Both the position numbers and the translations under genes were made by a program. A DNA stretch of 64,000 bases from Polyangium jinanense (GTDB lineage Bacteria; Myxococcota; Polyangia; Polyangiales; Polyangiaceae): the NCBI RefSeq assembly GCF_028435365.1, contig NZ_JAGTJJ010000014.1:133322-197321 (forward strand), given 5' to 3'. This document shows, in pieces, positions 1 through 7,831 of the stretch. The notes below the pieces were generated by a model, which was not told the DNA's origin, searched no databases, and was given only the letters and a program-made list of their open reading frames with translations. How positions within the stretch are numbered: position 1 is the stretch's first letter; each line of letters starts with the position of its first letter.

Positions 1-691
1 CCTTCGACTGGCCCGTCGCCGACTTGTCCGGCTCCCAGAGCACCTCGCCCGTGCCGAGGTGGAGCGCGACGAAGCGACTCCACACGAAGAGCGCGTCGCT
101 CAGGCGGTTCAGGTAGGTCACGGCGAGCGGATCGACCTCCGTCTCCCGCGCGAGCGACACGCAGAGCCGCTCGGCGCGCCGGCACACCGTCCGACAAACG
201 TGAAGGTCCGTGTTCGCGCGCGAGCCGCCCGGCAGCACGAACGAGCGCAGCACGGGCAGCTCCTCCTGGCAGCGATCCATCTCTTCTTCGAGCCGCTCGA
301 CGTCGGCGGCCGTGACCCGGGGCTGGCGCGGATGCACGTCCTCGGGCAGCGTCGCGAGGAGCGAGCCCAGGTTGAAGAGCTCGTGCTGGACCCGGCAGAG
401 CGAATCGGCGAGCTCCCGGAGCGGCGCCGCGCTCTCCGGGCGCGTCGTCGCAACGGCGACCCCCTCCAGGATCGACTGCCGGGCCGCGCCGACGAACGAG
501 TTCAGCTCGTCCACCGTCCCGTAAGCCTCGATCCGGTCGTCATCCTTGGGGACGCGCTGGCCGCCCACGAGGCCCGTGTCGCCGGTGTCGCCTTTCTTCG
601 TGTAGACCCGGTTGATGGTGACCCGCGGCTTGTTGAACGTGCGGGTCCCCTCGGTCGGGCCCTGCTCCCCCTGCTTCGACTCGTCCGCCAT
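1..691 (-). CDS. PduO-type cob(I)alamin adenosyltransferase, C-terminus cut by window edge
   Basis: Transfers the 5'-deoxyadenosyl group of ATP to cob(I)alamin or cob(I)yrinic acid a,c-diamide to make adenosylcobalamin, in the cytoplasm. About 230 residues are visible. Near the N-terminus the protein reads RVYTKKGDTGDTGLVGGQ followed by DDDRIEAYGTVDELNSFVG, the nucleotide-binding signature of PduO-type enzymes, and further on DLHVCRTVCRRAERLCVSL and YLNRLSDALFVWSR, the conserved helical-bundle segments. The ATG at 691 follows an in-frame TAG four codons upstream, so no longer start is possible. The reading frame runs off the left edge; what remains already nearly covers the family length of about 190-230 residues, so only a short tail should be missing. 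The symbol could be pduO or cobO and is left blank. Confidence 0.92.
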   Translation of the reverse strand, partial: MADESKQGEQGPTEGTRTFNKPRVTINRVYTKKGDTGDTGLVGGQRVPKDDDRIEAYGTVDELNSFVGAARQSILEGVAVATTRPESAAPLRELADSLCRVQHELFNLGSLLATLPEDVHPRQPRVTAADVERLEEEMDRCQEELPVLRSFVLPGGSRANTDLHVCRTVCRRAERLCVSLARETEVDPLAVTYLNRLSDALFVWSRFVALHLGTGEVLWEPDKSATGQSK

Positions 692-794
692 GGTCCGGCC
701 GTCCTAGGACGCCGGGGGACCTCGGTCAAGCCGAGAGGTTTCGGCGCTCGCGCGAGTTGACGATCGAGGTTGTGGGATGGGAGAGTCCCGCGCC

Positions 795-2375
795 ATGCGA
801 ACGAGCCTCCGTCACCTCCCGAGCACCTCGCAGCGCGCCGCGACGATCCTCGCGCGCTTCGCGGCCGCGGCCTGCCTCGCCGCGACCTTCGTCGCGTGCG
901 GCCCGCCGCCGGAGCCCGCGAAGCCGCCGGAGAGCGCGGAAGAGCGCGCCGAGAAGTCCAAGATCGAAAACGCCAAGAAGCTCATCGAGAAGGCCGACGA
1001 GGCCTACAACGCCAAGGACTTCGACGAGGCGCGCAAGCTCCTCGGCCAGGCGAAGGACCTGAACGTCGAGTCGCTGAGCTTCCAGATCACCGAGCAGCTC
1101 GAGAAGGTCGACAAGCGCCACGCCAAGCTCTGGGCGAACGAGGTCGAGCCGTCGCTGAAGGACGGCGACTGCAAGGGCGCGTTCGGCGAGATCGCGGGCC
1201 CGATGCGCGATCTCGAGAGTGATGTCTTCGTCCGCGAGCTCCGTCGCCTCATCGGCGCGCAGGCCCTCGCGTGCGTGCAGTCGCGGATCGACGAGGCCAC
1301 GACGGCGGGCAAGTACGCCGCGGCGCGCACGCTCGTCGCTTCGGAGGACACGAAGACGGTGCTCGGCGGCGCCGCGCAGAAGAAGCTCGTGACCGAGGTC
1401 GACACCACGATCTTCGAGGCGAAGAAGGCCGAGCTCGACGAGCCGCTCAAGGCCAAGCGCTGGGCCGACGCGATCGCGAAGATCGACGAGGCGCAGAAGA
1501 ACGGCGACATCGGCGACGAAGGCGCGAAGGGCCTGCTCGGCGTGGTGCGCGCGGCGATCACGCCCGAGATCGCGGGCATGGCGGCGCGGGCCGTGGGGCA
1601 AGGCCGCGAGGCGCTGAAGGCGCTCGAAGACGTCGACAAGCTCATCAAGCTCGCGCGCTGGGAAATCGTGGGCCCGGACATGGCGCCCGTCGCCAAGGAC
1701 AAGACGGCGCCCGAGGTCGTGGCGAAGAAGCGCCAGGCGCTCGCGGTCTGGGTCGAGGCCCAGCGCGTGAAGATGAAGCCCGGCAAAAAGGCCGAGAAGC
1801 GCTGGGCGCACGGCAAGGTCGCGGTCCTGCCCGCGGCGAAGAGCGACGCCCCGTCGAAGCGGGATCTCGCGCCCGCGACCGAGGTGTGGATCCTCGGACA
1901 AACCAAGGACCTCGCGCTCGTCACGGACGTCGATCCGGCGGGCGCCTCGCTCGACGTGCAGCTCGAGCGCGCCGTCGGCTGGGCGCCGCTCGCGCGGCTC
2001 GCCCCGAAGAACACGACCGAGTGGATCCCGCCGGACGATCAGCTCGTCGGCACGCGCGTCTGGGCGCCGCTCCGCCAGGGCGAGGCGAACCTCGAGCTCG
2101 GCATCGTCTCGGCCGTGAAGGGGCAAGACGTCACGGTCAAGCGCCTCGCCGACGACAAGGAGATCCAGGTCAAGCGCGGCACGTTGCGCCTCGGCCGCCT
2201 CCTGCCGGGCGCGAAGCTCGTCGCGTTCTGCCAGGCGAAGACGCAGATCGTCACGCTGGAGGAGATCCTGCCCGATCAGCGCACGGTGAAGCTCGTGTGC
2301 GAGGGTGGCCTCCGCAAGGACGAGGTCCTGCCCGGCCTGCGCGCGCGCCCCGAGGACCTGCCCGCGCCCAAGTGA
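795..2375 (+). CDS. lipoprotein with TPR-like helical repeats
   Basis: Predicted 526-aa lipoprotein of unknown function. The N-terminus is a basic stretch, a hydrophobic Ala-rich core and the lipobox VACG, then a Pro-rich linker. The next 100 residues are charged and helical; one segment (AYNAKDFDEARKLLGQAKDL) resembles a TPR unit. The last third is more beta-like. An ATG exists at 777, but GGGAG within those first codons sits at Shine-Dalgarno distance from the ATG at 795, so the later start is preferred. A GC hairpin at 2381-2401 follows the stop. The next gene, moeB, begins about 100 bp downstream and need not be co-transcribed. Nothing seen suggests an enzyme. Confidence 0.8.
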   Translation: MRTSLRHLPSTSQRAATILARFAAAACLAATFVACGPPPEPAKPPESAEERAEKSKIENAKKLIEKADEAYNAKDFDEARKLLGQAKDLNVESLSFQITEQLEKVDKRHAKLWANEVEPSLKDGDCKGAFGEIAGPMRDLESDVFVRELRRLIGAQALACVQSRIDEATTAGKYAAARTLVASEDTKTVLGGAAQKKLVTEVDTTIFEAKKAELDEPLKAKRWADAIAKIDEAQKNGDIGDEGAKGLLGVVRAAITPEIAGMAARAVGQGREALKALEDVDKLIKLARWEIVGPDMAPVAKDKTAPEVVAKKRQALAVWVEAQRVKMKPGKKAEKRWAHGKVAVLPAAKSDAPSKRDLAPATEVWILGQTKDLALVTDVDPAGASLDVQLERAVGWAPLARLAPKNTTEWIPPDDQLVGTRVWAPLRQGEANLELGIVSAVKGQDVTVKRLADDKEIQVKRGTLRLGRLLPGAKLVAFCQAKTQIVTLEEILPDQRTVKLVCEGGLRKDEVLPGLRARPEDLPAPK

Positions 2376-2380
2376 GCAAG

Positions 2381-2401
2381 GACCCGCCACGTGCGCGGGT
2401 C
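2381..2401 (+). terminator. GC hairpin downstream of the TPR-like lipoprotein gene
   Basis: GACCCGC and GCGGGTC form a 7-bp perfect stem around a 7-nt loop, starting five bases after the stop codon. There is no T-run, so intrinsic termination is only a possibility. Confidence 0.35.
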
Positions 2402-2473
2402 GGCCGTCCGGGCCACCCTTGACGGCATCCCACGTCCGAACGACGAACCCGTCTCCGCCCACCGAGGAGCCGC

Positions 2474-3640
2474 ATGCCGACGACCTACACCGATCTGATC
2501 GCCGAGGTCCGCAAGACCGTCTCGACCGTGACTCTGGAGGAGATCAAGCGCCGCCTCGAGGCCCGCGAGCCGATGGTGCTCGTCGACGTGCGCGAGAAAG
2601 AGGAGAACCGCGCCGGCTACATCCCGGGCGCGATCAGCGTCCCGCGTGGCTTCCTCGAGATGCAGATCGAGCAGAAGGTCCCGGACAAGAACGCGCCCGT
2701 GGTCCTCTACTGCGCGGGCGGCACGCGCTCGGCGCTCGCCGCGAAGACGCTGATCGATCTCGGCTACACGCACGTCGAGAGCGCGAACCCCGGCTTCGTG
2801 CGCTGGAAGGATCTCGGGTATCCGATGGAGACCCCGCCCCAGCTCACGGACGCGCAGCGCGATCGATACTCGCGCCACCTGCTCCTGCCCGAGGTCGGCG
2901 AAGTGGGGCAAGCCAAACTCCTCGCGTCGAAAATCCTGCTGCTCGGCGCGGGTGGCCTCGGCAGCCCCGCTGCGCTCTACCTCGCCGCGGCCGGCGTCGG
3001 CACGCTCGGCCTCGTCGACGCCGACGTCGTCGACGCCTCGAACCTCCAGCGCCAGATCATGCACGCCACGTCGCGCGTCGGCCTGCCCAAGGTGGAAAGC
3101 GGCGAGAAGACGATCCGCGATCTCAACCCCGACGTGAAGGTCGTGAAGTTCGAGGAGCGGCTCACGAGCCACAACGTCGAGCGCATCTTCCGCGACTTCG
3201 ACATCATCGTGGACGGCTGCGACAACTTCCCCACGCGTTACCTCGTGAACGACGCCTCCGTGTGGATGAAGAAGCCCGTCGTGCACGGCTCGATCTTCCG
3301 CTTCGAGGGTCAGGTCACGACCTTCCACCCCGCGGCCGGCGGACCTTGTTATCGCTGCCTCTACCCCGAGCCGCCGCCGCCGCACCTCGCGCCGAGCTGC
3401 CAGGAGGCCGGCGTGCTCGGCATCCTCCCGGGCGTCGTGGGCACGATCCAGGCGACCGAGGCGATCAAGCTCGTGCTCGGCCAGGGAAGCCCGCTCATCG
3501 GCCGCCTGCTCACCTACGACTCGCTGCGCATGAAGTTCGGCGAGCTCAAGCTCCGCAAGGACAAGACCTGCCCCGTCTGCGGCTCGGATCCGACGATCAC
3601 GAGCTACATCGACTACGAACACTTCTGCAACATCGGCTGA
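2474..3640 (+). CDS. moeB: molybdopterin-synthase adenylyltransferase MoeB with N-terminal rhodanese domain
   Basis: E1-like enzyme that adenylates the C-terminal Gly-Gly of a ubiquitin-fold sulfur carrier (MoaD or ThiS type), here fused to a rhodanese that can supply sulfur. Residues 1-120 are the rhodanese, with its active loop at C80 (YCAGGTRSALAA). The adenylyltransferase follows: GAGGLGS at 158-164 binds ATP, DADVVDASNLQRQ at 182-194 is the conserved acidic/Arg segment, C309 lies in SCQEAGVLG, and two CxxC pairs (C292/C295 and C366/C369) bind structural zinc. MoeZ, Uba4 and MOCS3 carry the rhodanese at the C-terminus, so the order here is reversed. The ATG has GGAG at good spacing. It could also serve thiamine or thiocarboxylate-dependent cysteine pathways; no carrier protein gene is adjacent. 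Confidence 0.93.
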   Translation: MPTTYTDLIAEVRKTVSTVTLEEIKRRLEAREPMVLVDVREKEENRAGYIPGAISVPRGFLEMQIEQKVPDKNAPVVLYCAGGTRSALAAKTLIDLGYTHVESANPGFVRWKDLGYPMETPPQLTDAQRDRYSRHLLLPEVGEVGQAKLLASKILLLGAGGLGSPAALYLAAAGVGTLGLVDADVVDASNLQRQIMHATSRVGLPKVESGEKTIRDLNPDVKVVKFEERLTSHNVERIFRDFDIIVDGCDNFPTRYLVNDASVWMKKPVVHGSIFRFEGQVTTFHPAAGGPCYRCLYPEPPPPHLAPSCQEAGVLGILPGVVGTIQATEAIKLVLGQGSPLIGRLLTYDSLRMKFGELKLRKDKTCPVCGSDPTITSYIDYEHFCNIG

Positions 3641-3646
3641 TCACGC

Positions 3647-3970
3647 TCACGCGTACGAGGCGACGACGTCCTTCGACGGACGCTCGATCGCCTCGATCCG
3701 GCTCGTCACGATCTGCCGGCTCGCGTCGACGGCCGTCGCGAACCAGATCGCGTCTCCCACGCCGGGCGTCTCGATGCGCGGGATCACCGCGCCGTTCGGG
3801 AACAGTCGCACGCCCCCTTCGAGCTTCAACGAGACCGCGATGTGCGCGGGGACGAACTTCCCCGTCCGCCTGTCCCGCACCGCGACGCAGACCCCGTCGC
3901 GCATGTGGTACTCCGTGTTTCGCGTGACGTAGACGCAGTGCCTTCGACGCTCGACGCCAGGGTATCCCAT
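3647..3970 (-). CDS. conserved hypothetical protein, 107 aa
   Basis: Small cytoplasmic-looking protein of unknown function, convergent with moeB only 6 bp away. It is rich in Arg and Val, contains one PAHIAVSLKLEGG stretch with beta-strand character, and has no signal peptide or membrane segment. The frame stays open upstream for another 60 residues, but that part has the Arg-rich composition of non-coding frames. The ATG at 3970 is preceded by GAGGAG, which decides the start. The text around VGDAIWFATAVDASRQIV could be a small beta-barrel, but no named family was recognised. Confidence 0.62.
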   Translation of the reverse strand: MGYPGVERRRHCVYVTRNTEYHMRDGVCVAVRDRRTGKFVPAHIAVSLKLEGGVRLFPNGAVIPRIETPGVGDAIWFATAVDASRQIVTSRIEAIERPSKDVVASYA

Positions 3971-4143
3971 CTCGGTTTCGCTCCTCGTCCGCGACCCTCG
4001 CAGACGACACGCCCGAGGGCCAAGTTCATGCGGTCCCGCGCACGAAACCGCCGAGGCACGGAACCACCCCCGAGCGCAAGTTCCCACGCGATCGTGGCCG
4101 TTTTTTCGATCCCGGCGCGCGAGATCTCTACGATCCGCCGCCG

Positions 4144-4599
4144 ATGGCAAATCGCCCTCCTTTCCCGCGTCCGGGCATCGCCAAGGCAGGCCCGGGGCCC
4201 CTCGTCCGGCGCAGGCAGCTCGAGCTCGTCGCCGCCGAGGACGGCCTCGTCCGCGCCATGGTCGAAGGCGCGGACATCGTCAGCGAGGGCATGCCCATCA
4301 CCGAAGGAGACGGCGTCGTCTACTACGGCTCGACGAGCGTGCTTTTGCTCGCGCGCTCCCGCGGTGGCACGCTGCCCGATCCCGACCTCGCGTCCATGGC
4401 CGCGCTCCTCGCGTGTGACCCACACCTCAAGCTCCGCGCGCTCCGCATTGCGCGAAGGGAGGCGTGTACACGTGTGCAGGGGGAGCTCGGACCGGTGCGC
4501 GCCGAGATCGAGGTGCGCACATCTTCCGCGGGTGTCGCCGTGGTGGTCGACGTCGTCGCCGTCGTACATGCCTCCGCCGCGAGCGGCGCGTCGCGCTAA
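4144..4599 (+). CDS. conserved hypothetical protein, 151 aa
   Basis: Unknown function. It lies between the divergent 107-aa gene and the MerR-TPR regulator and ends 35 bp before the latter, so it may be co-transcribed with it. The sequence has an N-terminal basic Pro-rich stretch, a compact alpha/beta region with the segment EGDGVVYYGSTSVLLLARS, and a hydrophobic valine-rich tail (VAVVVDVVAVVHA) that looks like a core beta-strand rather than a membrane helix. No Shine-Dalgarno is obvious at the ATG. Codon use is like the neighbours. No family was recognised. Confidence 0.6.
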   Translation: MANRPPFPRPGIAKAGPGPLVRRRQLELVAAEDGLVRAMVEGADIVSEGMPITEGDGVVYYGSTSVLLLARSRGGTLPDPDLASMAALLACDPHLKLRALRIARREACTRVQGELGPVRAEIEVRTSSAGVAVVVDVVAVVHASAASGASR

Positions 4600-4634
4600 G
4601 CTCGCTCTTCGCTCCTCGCGACCTCTCTAGCGTT

Positions 4635-5657
4635 ATGAACAACAAAGAACGCCGCGACCCCGAGCAAAACAAGGTCATCCACGTGATCTTCGGGCCGGGC
4701 GGTGGACGTGTCGCCGAGCCTCCGAAGCGCCTGCCCGATCCCGCCCCGTCGGGTTTGCCCGCGGAGCTGCCCGTACCGCAGACGCGCGAGCCCGTGAGCG
4801 ACATGTTCACCGGCGCCGAGGTTTGTCGCTTGCTCGGCATCTCCGCGGGCCGCCTGCGCTCCCTCGATCGCGCGGGCATCGTCTCGCCGAGCGGTCGTCG
4901 CAAGGGCCGCCGCGCGTACACGTTCTCGGACGTGATCGCGCTGCGCGCCGCGCGAGATCTGCTCGCGCGCAAGGTGCGTCTCCGCGACGTCGCGCGCGCG
5001 GTCGAGAACATCCGCGGCGCGCTGCCCAAGGTCACGCGCCCGCTCGCCGAGCTGCGCATCGTCTCCGATGGACAGCGCGTCGTCGTGAAGAGCGCGGCGG
5101 GCACGTTCGAACCGCTCACCGGGCAGATGGTGCTCGACTTCGACGTGAAGTCGCTGCGCGACGACGTCGTGCGCGTCCTGCGTCCGATGGTCGGTCGTGA
5201 TCGCGCGAAGACCGCGTACGAGATCTACGTGCGCGCCAGCCAGCTCGACGAGAACCCGTCCACGATGACCGAGGCCGAGGAGCTTTACCGTCGCGCGCTC
5301 GAGGTCGATCCGTGGCTCGCGATCGCGTACACGAACCTCGGCAACATCTGCTTCCGTCGCGGCGACGAAGCGCAGGCCGAGTCGCTCTATCGACGCGCGC
5401 TCGAGATCGATCGCAAGCAACCCGAGGCGCAGTACAACCTCGGCTACGTCATGCTCGAACGTGGTCACGCGGCGCAGGCCGTCGAGTTTTTCCGCGGCGC
5501 GATCGAGAGTGATCCGCGCTTCGCCGACGCCTACTTCAACCTCGCGATGGCGTACGAGCAGGTCGGCGAGAGCGCGAAGGCGCGGCCGTGCTGGCGCAAG
5601 TACCTCGAGATCGAACCCACGGGCACGTGGGCCGAGATCGCGCGCCGGCATCTATAG
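4635..5657 (+). CDS. MerR-type HTH regulator fused to TPR repeats
   Basis: Predicted 340-aa DNA-binding regulator. After a flexible, Pro-rich N-terminal 60 residues comes a MerR-like winged helix: FTGAEVCRLLGISAGRLRSLDRAGIVSPSGRR, followed by AYTFSDVIALRAARDLLARKVRLRDVARAV, which matches the helix-turn-helix plus wing and the conserved (F/Y)(T/S)xxDVxxLR element. Residues 200-340 hold three to four TPR units, for example AEELYRRALEVDPWLAIAYTNLGN and AESLYRRALEIDRKQPEAQYNLGY. MerR proteins usually end in a short dimer coiled coil or ligand domain; replacing this with TPRs suggests regulation through a protein partner. The ATG is the first in the frame after the 151-aa gene. A strong hairpin follows the stop. 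Confidence 0.85.
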   Translation: MNNKERRDPEQNKVIHVIFGPGGGRVAEPPKRLPDPAPSGLPAELPVPQTREPVSDMFTGAEVCRLLGISAGRLRSLDRAGIVSPSGRRKGRRAYTFSDVIALRAARDLLARKVRLRDVARAVENIRGALPKVTRPLAELRIVSDGQRVVVKSAAGTFEPLTGQMVLDFDVKSLRDDVVRVLRPMVGRDRAKTAYEIYVRASQLDENPSTMTEAEELYRRALEVDPWLAIAYTNLGNICFRRGDEAQAESLYRRALEIDRKQPEAQYNLGYVMLERGHAAQAVEFFRGAIESDPRFADAYFNLAMAYEQVGESAKARPCWRKYLEIEPTGTWAEIARRHL

Positions 5658-5661
5658 TCCC

Positions 5662-5686
5662 GAGGGGGACGTCTCGCGTCCCCCTC
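5662..5686. terminator. 10-bp perfect hairpin between convergent genes
   Basis: GAGGGGGACG pairs perfectly with CGTCCCCCTC across a 5-nt loop, starting five bases after the MerR-TPR stop and 19 bases before the stop of the convergent PEGA lipoprotein gene. It is placed to act as a bidirectional terminator. No T-run follows on either side. Confidence 0.55.
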
Positions 5687-5704
5687 TCGTCGCTGCTCGC
5701 CGCG

Positions 5705-6115
5705 TTACTTCTGCTCGCGAATCTTCGGCGGGTGATCGAGCTTCACTGTCTGGTGATCGCCCGGCGAAACATTGACGCTCATCGTCCGATCGCCCTCGGC
5801 CGGATCGAGGAACGTCACGTCGTGACTCCCCATCTTCACCCGGTAATTCGTGAGCGGCGTCTTCCCGATCGGCTTGCCGTCGAGCAGCACGTCTTGCGGG
5901 GGATCCGAGAGGATATCGAGGGTCCCCGAATCCTCCACGACTTCCTCGCCCGGCAGCGGCTCCTCGGCCTTCGGGGCGGTTTGGCTCGCCGCCGTCTCAG
6001 GCCCGGCCCCGCTCTCGGAGGCCCCTCCGCAACCGAGCGTGCCTCCCCCGGCGAACACGAAGACCATGGAAATCGCAAGGATAGTGCGGGTCGCCTTCCG
6101 CGACAGGCTCGTCAT
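5705..6115 (-). CDS. PEGA-domain lipoprotein, 136 aa
   Basis: Short predicted outer-layer lipoprotein. The N-terminus is SRK followed by a hydrophobic core and the lipobox TLGC at about residue 28. A Glu/Pro-rich linker follows. The remaining 70 residues are a PEGA domain: GTLDILSDPPQDVLLDGKPI, then GKTPLTNYRVKMGSHDVTF, a small beta-sandwich common in surface proteins of Deltaproteobacteria. The frame extends upstream with a GTG at 6301, but the lipobox geometry fits the ATG at 6115. The gene is divergent from the FxLyD membrane protein; 137 bp separate the two starts. Confidence 0.82.
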   Translation of the reverse strand: MTSLSRKATRTILAISMVFVFAGGGTLGCGGASESGAGPETAASQTAPKAEEPLPGEEVVEDSGTLDILSDPPQDVLLDGKPIGKTPLTNYRVKMGSHDVTFLDPAEGDRTMSVNVSPGDHQTVKLDHPPKIREQK

Positions 6116-6252
6116 GAGGGTCGATCCTAGCAGCAGCCGCGCAGCCCCGACCGGCGGATCCTGTTCGTCTCGTCTGGATCCGTTTGCCCGTCCTTCCCCA
6201 TTTTGCGGCATACTCCGTCGCCATGATCGAGAACACGACGGGAGAGCCGCGC

Positions 6253-7479
6253 ATGGCAAATGGATTTGGACCCGGTGGTGGCGGATTGCCGCCTCCGGCA
6301 CCTCCCCCGGGGGCGCCGCCTTCCGGTGGTGACAACTTCGGCGGTGGTGGCCCGCCCGGCGGCTTCGGCGGTGGCCCGCCCGGCGGCTACGGTCCTCCTC
6401 CCGGCGCGCCTCCCGGCGGCTACGGTGGTCCTCCCGGCGGCGGTCCTCCCGGCGGCGGCGGCTACGGCGGTCCTCCCGGCGCGCCTCCCGGCGGCGGCGG
6501 CTTCGGTGGTCCCCCCGGCGGTCCTCCCGGCGGCGGCGGCTTTGGTGGTCCTCCCGGCGGGCCTCCCGGCGGCGGTTACGGTCCTCCTCCCGGCGGCGGC
6601 TACGGCCCTCCTCCCGGCGGCAACTTCGGCGGGCCTCCGATGGGCGGGCCTCCGATGGGTGGACCTCCCATGGGCGCCCCGATCATCCCGCAGCAGAAGA
6701 AGGGCCCGAACATGGGCCTCATCATCGGCCTCGGCTGCGGCGGCCTCCTCCTGGTCACCATCATCGGCGTCGTCGGCTTCTTCTGGTACGCGGCCAAGAA
6801 GACGTCCGAGGCGATCGCGGCGATCCCGCTCGACTCGGCGAACCCGGACGGCCCGAAGCTCGGCGATCTCGGCGACCTCACCAAGCCCGCGAAGCCCGGT
6901 GATCTCAAGGCCGAGCTGAAGGATCTCCGCAACTACAAGGCCGAGTACGGCAGCACGATCCACTTCGTCGGCGAGATCCACAACACGGGCAAGGATCCGC
7001 TCGGCTTCCCGAACATCAAGGTGACGTTCTACGACGACGCGAACACCGCGATCGACAGCGGCACCTGCTCGAGCCTCATCCGCGAGCTCGCGCCGGGCGA
7101 GAAGGTCCCCTGCACGTTCTCGCTCTACAAGACGACGAAGTGGGCCTCGTACAAGACCGAGTCGAACCCGATGAAGCCGTTCTTCACGGGCAAGGCCGCG
7201 AAGCTCAAGATCTCGGACACCAAGTTCACGGCCAAGAAGGGCTTCAACCCCCACCAGGTCGAGGGCAAGATCACGAACGAGAGCGCGTTCAAGGCGAAGA
7301 GCGTGTGGGCGCTCGTCTCGCTCTACGACAAGGAAGGCAAGATCTGCGGCGCAGATCAGGCCCTCGTCGCCGGCAACGATCTCGACTCCAACTCGGGCGG
7401 CATCTTCACGGCGAAGATCTACAACGTCGCCGCTCCGCCCGACACCTTCCGCGTCCTCGCCGTCGGCTACAGCGAGTGA
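6253..7479 (+). CDS. Gly/Pro-rich membrane protein with C-terminal FxLyD-type domain
   Basis: A 408-aa single-pass membrane protein. Residues 1-150 are low complexity, built from repeats of PPGG(G)GYGGPP and PPGGPPGG. A membrane helix follows at about 154-178 (LIIGLGCGGLLLVTIIGVVG plus FFWYA). The C-terminal 200 residues contain two FxLyD-like beta-sandwiches: one around VGEIHNTGKDPLGFPNIKVT with LAPGEKVPCTF, the second around VEGKITNESAFKAKSVWALV. Such domains are extracytoplasmic. Two ATGs compete (6223 and 6253); GGGAGAG directly precedes 6253, which is preferred. The Pro/Gly tract would lie on the cytoplasmic side if the helix is a reverse anchor. A small gene follows 4 bp after the stop. 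Confidence 0.78.
   Translation: MANGFGPGGGGLPPPAPPPGAPPSGGDNFGGGGPPGGFGGGPPGGYGPPPGAPPGGYGGPPGGGPPGGGGYGGPPGAPPGGGGFGGPPGGPPGGGGFGGPPGGPPGGGYGPPPGGGYGPPPGGNFGGPPMGGPPMGGPPMGAPIIPQQKKGPNMGLIIGLGCGGLLLVTIIGVVGFFWYAAKKTSEAIAAIPLDSANPDGPKLGDLGDLTKPAKPGDLKAELKDLRNYKAEYGSTIHFVGEIHNTGKDPLGFPNIKVTFYDDANTAIDSGTCSSLIRELAPGEKVPCTFSLYKTTKWASYKTESNPMKPFFTGKAAKLKISDTKFTAKKGFNPHQVEGKITNESAFKAKSVWALVSLYDKEGKICGADQALVAGNDLDSNSGGIFTAKIYNVAAPPDTFRVLAVGYSE
6300..6665 (+). repeat. coding low-complexity Pro/Gly repeat tract
   Basis: Imperfect tandem DNA repeats of the type CCTCCCGGCGGC and GGCGGCGGCTTCGG encode the Pro-Gly tract of the membrane protein. Such tracts can change length by slippage, so copy number is likely to vary between strains. 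Confidence 0.7.
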
Positions 7480-7483
7480 TCCA

Positions 7484-7696
7484 ATGAGCGACGTCGGCTC
7501 CGCGCGCCGCGCGAAGGAACAACTGAAGAACGACATCGGCGCAGAGCCTTTCTGCGCCGGCGTCGGCGTCGAGCGCGAAGACGGCATCGGGTTCGTCGTG
7601 CGCGTGAGCGTTCGCCCCGGAACGCTCGCCGAAGCAAAGGCCCGCGTGCCTGCTCGCGTCGGCGACGTCGTCGTCAAGCTCGTCGAGACCGACTAG
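7484..7696 (+). CDS. small conserved hypothetical protein, 70 aa
   Basis: Small soluble alpha/beta protein starting 4 bp after the FxLyD protein gene, so probably co-transcribed and translationally linked. It begins with a charged helix (SARRAKEQLKNDIGA), followed by beta-rich segments CAGVGVEREDGIGFVVRVSV and VGDVVVKLVE. There is no signal peptide. The pattern is compact and globular rather than a random open frame, and its codon use resembles the neighbours. Function unknown. A perfect 8-bp hairpin follows the stop. Confidence 0.65.
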   Translation: MSDVGSARRAKEQLKNDIGAEPFCAGVGVEREDGIGFVVRVSVRPGTLAEAKARVPARVGDVVVKLVETD

Positions 7697-7704
7697 CGCC
7701 TCGG

Positions 7705-7728
7705 ACGTCCGCCGCTCTGCGCGGACGT
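7705..7728 (+). terminator. hairpin after the FxLyD/70-aa gene pair
   Basis: ACGTCCGC pairs perfectly with GCGGACGT across an 8-nt loop, followed by a pyrimidine-rich stretch (TCGTCTTGTCCCCTCCCC). It is well placed to end the transcript of the two genes upstream. Confidence 0.5.
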
Positions 7729-7831
7729 TCGTCTTGTCCCCTCCCCTCGTATCGCTGCCATCTTTTTGCGCGCACGGTGCGCGGCCGAATCGGCGGCCCA
7801 CGCGCACCAAAGCGTGTAACCTTCAGGCTTC

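Noticed and set aside
726..2462. Long open frame on the minus strand, 578 codons
   Set aside because: Antisense to the lipoprotein gene at 795-2375; Arg/Leu/Asp-rich mirror composition and no ribosome site.
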